A DNA stretch of 64,000 nucleotides from Pleodorina starrii (lineage: Eukaryota > Chlorophyta > Chlorophyceae > Chlamydomonadales > Volvocaceae), in the NCBI GenBank assembly GCA_030267565.1, contig BRXU01000013.1, forward strand, positions 1,962,001 to 2,026,000, read 5' to 3'. The position numbers and the translations under genes were made by a program. How positions within the stretch are numbered: the stretch's first letter is position 1; every line of letters begins with the position of its first letter. Below, one piece after another: positions 57,301 through 64,000 of the stretch. The notes below the pieces were generated by a model. That model worked only from the letters and a program-made list of their open reading frames with translations, did no database searches and was not told the DNA's origin.

Positions 57301-57863
57301 CGACGTGGAGTTCATCCGGGTGCAGCGGCCCGTGGACAACCAGCAGGTGGGGCTGGAGGGTTGGGGCGCACGACGCGGCGGCGCAGAAGAGGCGGGGCGG
57401 GGCGGCGAGGCTCTCGCTCCCTTTGGTTCGTTCGCTAACGACGTCGCCTCGCTTCCAGTTCTGAGTTATCGTCGGTATGACCCCTCTCTTGATCTTGGGT
57501 CCCGCCTTCTGCCCACTACATGACTGCTCGCCTGCCGATATTTTTCCATGTTGTGCGGGGTGTGTGTGTGTGTGATTTGTGCATGTGCTGACAACCCTCA
57601 ACCCTCAACGGCGCCCCTGCCCCTGCATCCGCACCCTGGCGCTCGTTGGGTTACCCTGACAGGACACGATCAGCTCGGCGGACATTCTGCGCTCCATCGC
57701 CAACTCCAACATCAGCCTGGCGCACCCCGCCGCGGTGGCGCTCAAGTGGGTGGAGGCGCCGCTGGGCTCCGTGCGCGCGTCCCTGGGCTGGTGGAGCACC
57801 TTCGACGATGTGTACGCGCTGGCCGACTGGCTGGAGCGGACGTACAAGGACAGGATGGATTGA
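48391..57863 (+). CDS. Fusion protein: N-terminal membrane segment, thioredoxin domain (CHGC), Moco-sulfurase-like class V aminotransferase, 904 aa, 17 exons
   Basis: Exons: 48391-48888, 49070-49116, 49703-49787, 50170-50289, 50669-50742, 52232-52649, 53016-53234, 53683-53762, 54083-54155, 54526-54658, 55011-55167, 55498-55567, 55810-55905, 56269-56463, 56864-56962, 57197-57346, 57663-57863; all phases agree. Residues 22-38 are hydrophobic (signal anchor or targeting segment). Residues about 150-275 are a thioredoxin domain: [14 protein letters not shown] with redox cysteines 183 and 186, and the cis-proline loop [10 protein letters not shown]. After an Ala/Gly linker, residues 415-904 are a PLP-dependent class V fold like the N-terminus of molybdenum cofactor sulfurase (ABA3/MOCOS): [59 protein letters not shown] with the PLP lysine 635, and [17 protein letters not shown] carrying the cysteine loop (795, 800). 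No C-terminal MOSC domain follows. Intron 5 holds a minisatellite. Confidence 0.9.
51063..52168 (+). repeat. 1.1-kb minisatellite (18-bp unit with 27-bp variants) in intron 5
   Basis: Units of CATGTCCTGGCCCAYCAC, with interspersed 27-bp versions carrying an extra CACTACCAC, repeat about 55-60 times. All units are multiples of three, so several frames stay open through the array. It lies between exon 5 (ends 50742) and exon 6 (starts 52232) of the fusion gene. Confidence 0.95.
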
Positions 57864-60742
57864 AGGGCCGGTGGGAAAGGAAGGGAGTTCGGTGACCCGT
57901 GGGTCACGGCGTGCGGTGGCAGTGACCCATGGGTCGGTGTTGGTCGGGTTTCGGTGCCAGCCGCACCTGGAAGAGTGGTTTGCATGCGTATTGGCGCTGT
58001 AAGGCGCTGTCGGGGGCTCAGGGGGGGGCTGAATGTCGGGGGCTCAATGGGGCGGGGGATGGGGTGATCGACTCGGGGGTCGGAAGGTGGGGGATGTCTC
58101 GCCCGTGGGTGGTGGGCGAGGATGGAGGGGAGTGCACAGACTGTTGCAGCGGGTTGTGAGAAGGGGAGCTTCGGGGCAGGGCGACCTGGTCGGGATGGAC
58201 GGCGGTGGGTGAAACGACATTCGGGTGAAACGACGATCTCGGTAGATGAACAGCAGGGCCCTGCGGGGGACGCGTCGAAATGCTCGGGGCCCGACGTATG
58301 CGGGGCAGGATGCGGGCCCTGAGAGCGCTGGTGTCGAAGGATATCTGTCCTCCGTTATCGTAATGATGTTTTCGATGCGGTGGATTACTGGAAGAAATAA
58401 TATCAGTTGGTTGGGTGCTGTCGCGTCGCCTTTTCATGATGAGGCTTCCGCTGATCACGGTGGCTTCCAATTTGAGCGGATAGCCCGCGGTGGGGCGAAG
58501 GACGGGTTTTGCTGGTTGTGCCTTTGGTACGGCAGAGGCTTCATCCGGGGCCTCTGGGTCGCTCAGTTGGGCGGTCTGAAGTTAGTATGATTAGTACGAC
58601 ATGCGCCTATGCATCTTGGTACATGAACGAAGGTCCAGATGCATACCGCAAGACGATGGCTGCAAGCGGAAAGTGAAGAAGCCGGGAGGAAGATTTCCGC
58701 GTATGTGTGGTGTCGTGTTCTGGTTTGTTTGCAAAGGAATGTCGGCTTTGGTCTTCCTTACATTGGGAGGGCCCTTCGAACGGAAGCTTCTTGGGTGGAC
58801 CCGTGTCTCCTGAGGGCTGATATGTCGAGATGGTTGCCGAGCTGTTTTTACCCCCATTAGGTATCTTCAAGGCGGGGCCTACTTTCTAGAACCCGCCTGG
58901 AACATCGGCCAAGGGGCGTGGGTGTGGGTGTGGGCGTGGGTGTCAAGAAAATAAAATCGAGGGACGTTGATGTCATAAATAAAAGGGCGGGCGCGGCAGG
59001 GAAGGAGGGAGGGAGGGGGACTGCAAGCAGGTTGGGCGAGAGCGCACTGCTGGCGGTCCCCCTCCCACCGCGTCTAGCAACCTATGTGCGGGCAGCATCC
59101 CTGTCGTGTACGACACCACGACATGGAGCATTGTTGCGCGCATTTCTTACGTCGGGTCGTCGCCAGGGCGGAGTTTGATTATCAGTATGGTTTTGTTGGG
59201 AGATTCCGGTTCGACGCGGGTCGTACGATGTCGTGCCGAATGTTGTGCAAGAGATCAGAGATACTGAACCCAGTGACCCAGGGTAAGAGATGTCATGGTA
59301 TGTATAGCTGCTGGCGTCCGGCTTGTGCGGTGTGGGTGTGCTAAGAATGCTAAGAATGCTGCTTTCGTCGTGAAACGCGTTGCGGTTCGTAGGGAGTAGG
59401 AAGGAGTGATGTCGCGAGAGAGGTACTCTCGCGCGCAAGAGAGTCGGCATGGACGAGCACCTGCCTGCTCTGTTTGCCGCCGGAATCGTACGGCATGTCT
59501 ACCAAGTTGTGGCCCGACCTGAACTGGCACAGCAAGGCTCATCGTTGCTCTGTGCTTCCAGTATGGCTTTCGATGGCCGGATTTGGATCCTGATACAATG
59601 CAAAGAAGCGGATTTAAATGCCGCGCCGAGACATGCGGCCATGGCGGCTGCACAGCGCGGCTGCGCCGAAGAACACAAGGAATCGGAAGGAAGAGCGCGA
59701 GGCGAGCTGAGGCGAGCGATGGGGACTTTTGTTTGACTGCACGCATGCGGAGCAAATTGCTCCGGATGGTCCGCACCGCAAGCGTGTAAATGTGCGCAAG
59801 ATGCACGCTTGGTTGCATGTGCGCGTGCGACACGACTGCAAGATAGCGCGCCGGGACGCCTAGTACAGAGGAGCGTACGGCAGCGGCCAGCATCGCTCCA
59901 TCCGGGTCGGCGCTTTACATTTTGTCCTCTTTACTTCTTACTTCCTCCGGGAAAACAAGCCTGCAAGTCCTGTCTACAACGAGTGCGAAAAGATGGCGCT
60001 CACTGGCGGTCCGGTGCCACCGCCACCTCCGCACAAACACGTCTCACAGTGCCTCTTCACGGTTATTGGTATCTATAAAGCACAGCGTGGCAACACTATT
60101 AGCTGGGCACCTCCACTCATCCGCCTCGATGGGTACCCGTACGCACCCCACACTCACGAAGGGATGAGACAGAGAGGGATCATGCCGGCTCTGCCGGCCG
60201 AGCCCGATCCGGGCCCCCGTTGCGTTGCTGGTGCTCCCTCAGCTGCGAGCGAACAGCAGTCCCTGACACGAAAGCCCTTCCCAGGCTCCGCGCCTTCGCC
60301 GCGCTCCACTTTCCACTTTATCTTTCATGTTCTGCAGCCTGCCCTTCCCACCAGCACGCTGACGACGGCTGCTCCGAGCCTCCTTTTCCAAGTAGGATCC
60401 GGAAAGCAACCACCGGAAACCAACCATAAAAGCCCCGTCGACGGCGAAACTCCTGCCACAGCCGCGATCCGCCACCCCGCCGTCGGTCCATCCACTCGCT
60501 GTCCTCTGCGTCCGCTGCGCACCCGCAGCCTCCTCCCTCCGCTCGCAGTTCTAAACTTGCCGCCGCTCGGGGCTCGCCGACAGCCAGCTCCTTGGCCTTC
60601 CGCGATGGCGCTCCCGCACCGTCGCATCCAATGACCACTGCTCGGCTGCTGCTCTCCCGGGCAGCAGCGTCCCAGATCGACCCCGCGCCGACGCTCCCAG
60701 CCGCCTGCCCACCCGCTCAATGGCATGGCGTAGCGAGGTCCG
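57864..60742. other. Intergenic region, no convincing gene
   Basis: It starts with the 3' UTR of the fusion gene, with two perfect palindromes at 57894-57905 (GACCCGTGGGTC) and 57924-57935 (GACCCATGGGTC). A GGGTGTGGGCGT-type stretch lies near 58915-58945. The remaining frames are short and without recognisable domains. Confidence 0.4.
57998..58002 (+). terminator. Candidate TGTAA polyadenylation signal of the fusion gene
   Basis: TGTAA lies 135 nt after the stop codon at 57863, just past the two palindromes. Confidence 0.5.
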
Positions 60743-61632
60743 CTAGACCTTGGGCTTGATGACCCCCGACTCCACCATGAAGGGGATCTCGGCCGCCAGC
60801 CAGGGGGCCAGGCCCAGGCACAGCGCGTGTGCCACGCCGAAGTGCGGGCTGAGGGCGCATGGTGCGGTGGAGAACGGCGGGACGGCGAGCGTGTGAGATG
60901 GAGACCGGCAGAGGAGCGCCACGGGGCGTGTCAGCTCTGACAGTGCGCACTGCCTGTGCTGACGCAACCCAGTTTGAAAGGCCAATTGGGATTGACGGCA
61001 CCCCTGGCAACCAGCTTGATGGCACCTGGCAACCTGGGCTGTACCCCACAGACTCTTCACCGGGGTCCCCAGGATTTGAGGCCGCCCGGACGCTATATCC
61101 CCGCCGCAGGAACACTAACCCCCATGCCCCGGAGTCTTAGGGTTGTCGCGGGAGCGCACCTGTTTTTGGACCACAGCGGCTTGAAGTGGATGGTTAGGCA
61201 GATCTTCCCCCCGCGGTACATCTTTGCCGTTTTCCCGTCCAGCTCAGGGATTTCGATTTCCGGAGCCGTCTCCGGATAGGTGGCGGGGATGTCGAATTGG
61301 AAGTCGAACTCATACTTAATGAGTTCGTGCACGTACCAGCACTTGCCCTTCCAGTGCGTCCCATCCGCGTTCGGTTGTATCGTAAACCAGTCCATGTCAG
61401 ATTCTTTATTCATCTTTATGTACGTGATCAGCGCATGCAGCTCCTGCGAGGGCAGAGCTCGGACGGCTGTCAACGCCCAAACTGTCACCAACAAGGCAAG
61501 CGTCTGTGTAATGTCACCTACTTGTTTCAAGCGGTCCTGCCATTTCTGCTTATCGCGGGGTCCCGATTTCTCCGTCAGCAAAGGAATTTTTTTGACGGCA
61601 TCCCGCGTCTTCGGATCCCATGACTCTGCCAT
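60743..61632 (-). CDS. UFC1: UFM1-conjugating enzyme UFC1 (E2), 166 aa, 3 exons
   Basis: UFC1 accepts activated UFM1 from UBA5 on its catalytic cysteine and passes it to targets such as ribosomal protein uL24 at the ER, through the UFL1 ligase. Exons are 61632-61522, 61443-61160 and 60848-60743, with phases consistent. The product shows the family landmarks in order: [74 protein letters not shown] with the catalytic Cys in [14 protein letters not shown], and [20 protein letters not shown]. Length and domain order are normal for UFC1. The tail ends VIKPKV. Confidence 0.95.
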
Positions 61633-63807
61633 TTTATCTCATATACGATAGGATAATAACAAGTTGATGAGGTCTCAGGTGCTCAGCACAGGAACGTTGG
61701 TGACTGTCGTCAGGACCGAAGCACCGAACAGAGGCAGACGTCGATCTCAAGGTGCTGAGTATAGACAATTCAGGGTACGTCGAGTTTTGACAGTTTGCTG
61801 GCGTGGCCCTACCAGGCATGTGCAAGCTGTAACGCTGTAGGCCATAAACCATATACAGACGCACTACGGCACAACGGTAACGGTGGACGTTTTTAACCGT
61901 AGCGTTTTCGGAGCTGAACGGCTTTCGCTGAACACATAAAGTTCCGGGTTAACGAGAATTCTTAGCTCTCTTTGTGCTCTCTATGATATCGTAGTGCTTC
62001 CGGGTGTGTACAGGGCGCGCCGGGACGCGGCGGGGCGTTTGCACCTCGACCGTCCCCGCAACGGCGCCCCGGCCAGCTGTCCGGCTGGATGCCAAAGCCC
62101 CGCCCCGGGCCGGCATCGGTACAGTCGCCTCCATCCAACCCGGCTTCCGGACCAAGATAGCCAACGCGGGAGCAGTTCGCTCGGTGCCAACGCCATGTTC
62201 GGTGGCGGCCAACACCACAGCCACCTGCGAGCCGGCGACGGCAAAAGGTAGTCCAAGTCTGCCATTGCGCAGGATGACCACAGCCACCGTACCGTATGCG
62301 CGCCTGATCGAGGGCCTCATGCAGGAGTCCCTGTCGCAGCAGGTTCCGGACGTCACAATGGACCCCGAGCGGGTCGCATGTGTGCACCCTACCACCATGC
62401 ATGTTGGGTCCACTATAACACGGGTCATTCATGCAGCAGCAGGCTGCGGGCCGCATCACCCGTCAAAGGGCGAGGGCAAAGACCCTGGAGCAGGCAGAGA
62501 GCCGAATCAGGGAGCCGAATCGTCATTCTTGACGATATAAGTGGGACTGGGCGGGCCCCAACCGTCAAGCGTATCGTTCAAGGGCAAGTAAGAAGCAAGT
62601 AAGAACCTGGGCAGCAGCAGTTCACAATCAGCAGCTGCATGCAGTGACTCATCCAGGACCGTGCAGCGGGCTGAACTGCGCAGCGAGGTACGTTGCCGAC
62701 CGGCAGGGCGGGGTGCGTCGAACGGCACGTTAGGCGCGTTAGGCAGTATTCCCCTGATGACTGTCAGTTGTTGACTGAACCAATTTACAGTGGTTCCTGT
62801 GGTTGGTACAGTGGGCTCCAGACCCTCGGAAGAACAGAGCCCTACAGAGCCAGCTGGCCAACTGGTTGTGGACTGCAGCGTTATTTGCTGTCACTGGCTG
62901 TCATTTGCGCCGCGCTTCTAACCGGCGCTGGCGCCTGGCGCGGCGATGCTTCGTTTCCGGACCTTTCCTTCGTTCCACACCCCTTCACAAATGCCATAGT
63001 TCAAGAGGCTGCACCTGAACGTGTACAAGCGGCGGACCGGCGGCGACAGCGGAGGCTCGGCAGGGGGCCGGATGGCCAAGGCTCTGACGACCGGAACGGG
63101 TGATTCTGGCCCCATATAGTTGCAGGCTGCGCTGTGGTCTAAACAGTTATAATTATTTATCACGGCGCACAGGGATGACCATAACAACAATTTGTCGCAG
63201 GTTTGCTTTGTCCACCAGATTTGAAGATAGACGGAGCCAGTTACGTGTGCGACCAAGGCGTAATGAGTGGCGTAAGGAGGCTGTTGAGTGTCTGAAGCTG
63301 TGCATAGTTGTCAGCATGTTCCAATACCGCTCGGCGCCTGGATTTCGCCGGAAGGCGCCGACATCCGACACGACCCGACAGCGTCGACATCCGGCAGCGT
63401 ATTGCGTTGTTCCCTTTCGCAGGCCACATGCATCAACAAACGCATGTCTCTCTGTTCGATACGATCATTGCCCATCCCACTGATGCTATTCGTCTTGTGC
63501 CTTTGCCCTAGCTGTGGAGGGCAAGACGGATGGCTGTCGCGCAAATGTCGGGCTTGCGGCGGCCCCTCAGATCAGGTCGGACCTTGGACCGCGTTTCCTG
63601 CGCTCCGACAAACAACTTATGGTTCACAGCAAAAGGTTTTGCCTTCTTCCAAGTCGTTAAGCATGCGCATGGTTTACTGATAACATGGCAGGTCAATTCC
63701 GGCAAGATTTGTGACGGCCGCTGTCAAAGAGGCACCTGTCTTTCGTCCGGGCCCCTCCCCCTGTCAAAGTCAGCAGGCGTCTGATCTCGCAAACGGGCTG
63801 TTTGCTC
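61633..63807. other. Upstream region of UFC1 and intergenic sequence
   Basis: The part next to 61632 is the UFC1 promoter side and is lower in GC. Around 61950-62540 both strands stay open for about 480-540 bp without a recognisable domain; this may be a decayed mobile element but I cannot support that. Confidence 0.35.
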
Positions 63808-63974
63808 CTAGGCGCTTGTGCAAATGCAGATGCTGCGAGCCTCAAGCTGATCATCGTTGAACAAGCCTTGCTGAACCTCAACGGCAGTGTTCGTAGACAT
63901 GGGTTTCACCGTTTGCCACGTCTGATCCTGGAGCGCTTGCGCCGCATCCCGTAGCCTCATTTGACAGACCGTAA
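63808..63974 (-). CDS. Possible terminal exon of a minus-strand gene extending beyond the right edge
   Basis: A strong acceptor (TTTCTGCAG before 63974) is followed by an open frame ending in TAG at 63808. It reads (V)TVCQMRLRDAAQALQDQ and continues to SICICTSA, with codon use that looks protein-like. I do not recognise it. The start lies outside the window, so the call cannot be confirmed here. Confidence 0.3.
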
Positions 63975-64000
63975 CTGCAGAAATACCTCGTCGCACCGCG

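Noticed and set aside
61949..62540. Overlapping open frames on both strands, possibly a retroelement remnant
   Set aside because: Neither shows a motif I can name, and openness on both strands is common at this GC content.

Overview
This is nuclear DNA of a green alga. It is GC-rich, the genes are split into many short exons with GT-AG introns, several genes have a TGTAA polyadenylation signal in the 3' flank, and the proteins carry Ala/Gly/Pro low-complexity insertions. These traits, the gene set and simple-repeat-filled introns point to a chlorophycean of the volvocine (Chlamydomonas/Volvox) type. Species assignment is inference. All gene models were spliced by eye: each listed exon chain keeps its reading frame across every junction, but no transcript was available.

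Layout, left to right. 68-1429 (-): unknown protein with a bipartite plastid-targeting N-terminus. 4635-7242 (-): plastid DUF2993/LmeA-like lipid-binding protein. 8024-9376 (-): phosphatidylethanolamine N-methyltransferase (PEMT). 9988-15732 (+): TPR-MYND-SET (SMYD4-like) protein, divergent from PEMT. 17361-18656 (-): LSM8. 19117-20495 (+): thioredoxin z, divergent from LSM8. 23536-35562 (-): one giant gene (3,506 aa if joined) or two neighbours, of unknown function, with about 40 AEAAAK hexapeptides. 36705-37187 (-): LINE fragment. 39218-48061 (-): cytosolic-type histidyl-tRNA synthetase in 19 exons. 48391-57863 (+): a membrane-anchored thioredoxin fused to a Moco-sulfurase-like class V aminotransferase, divergent from HisRS. 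60743-61632 (-): UFC1, the E2 enzyme for UFM1. A possible terminal exon of another gene lies at the right edge.

The genes do not form one pathway. Recurrent structure is the more striking signal: three divergent gene pairs share 329-611 bp upstream regions; a 12-bp palindrome (GACCCATGGGTC and close variants) is scattered through intergenic, intronic and exonic DNA and forms two arrays; large repeats occupy introns (a 1.1-kb 18-bp minisatellite in the thioredoxin-aminotransferase gene, a palindrome array plus a 243-bp tandem duplication in the giant gene, a hexanucleotide tract in the SET gene). The most promising candidate for an undescribed system is the thioredoxin/desulfurase fusion. No tRNA, rRNA, CRISPR or prokaryotic operon was seen.
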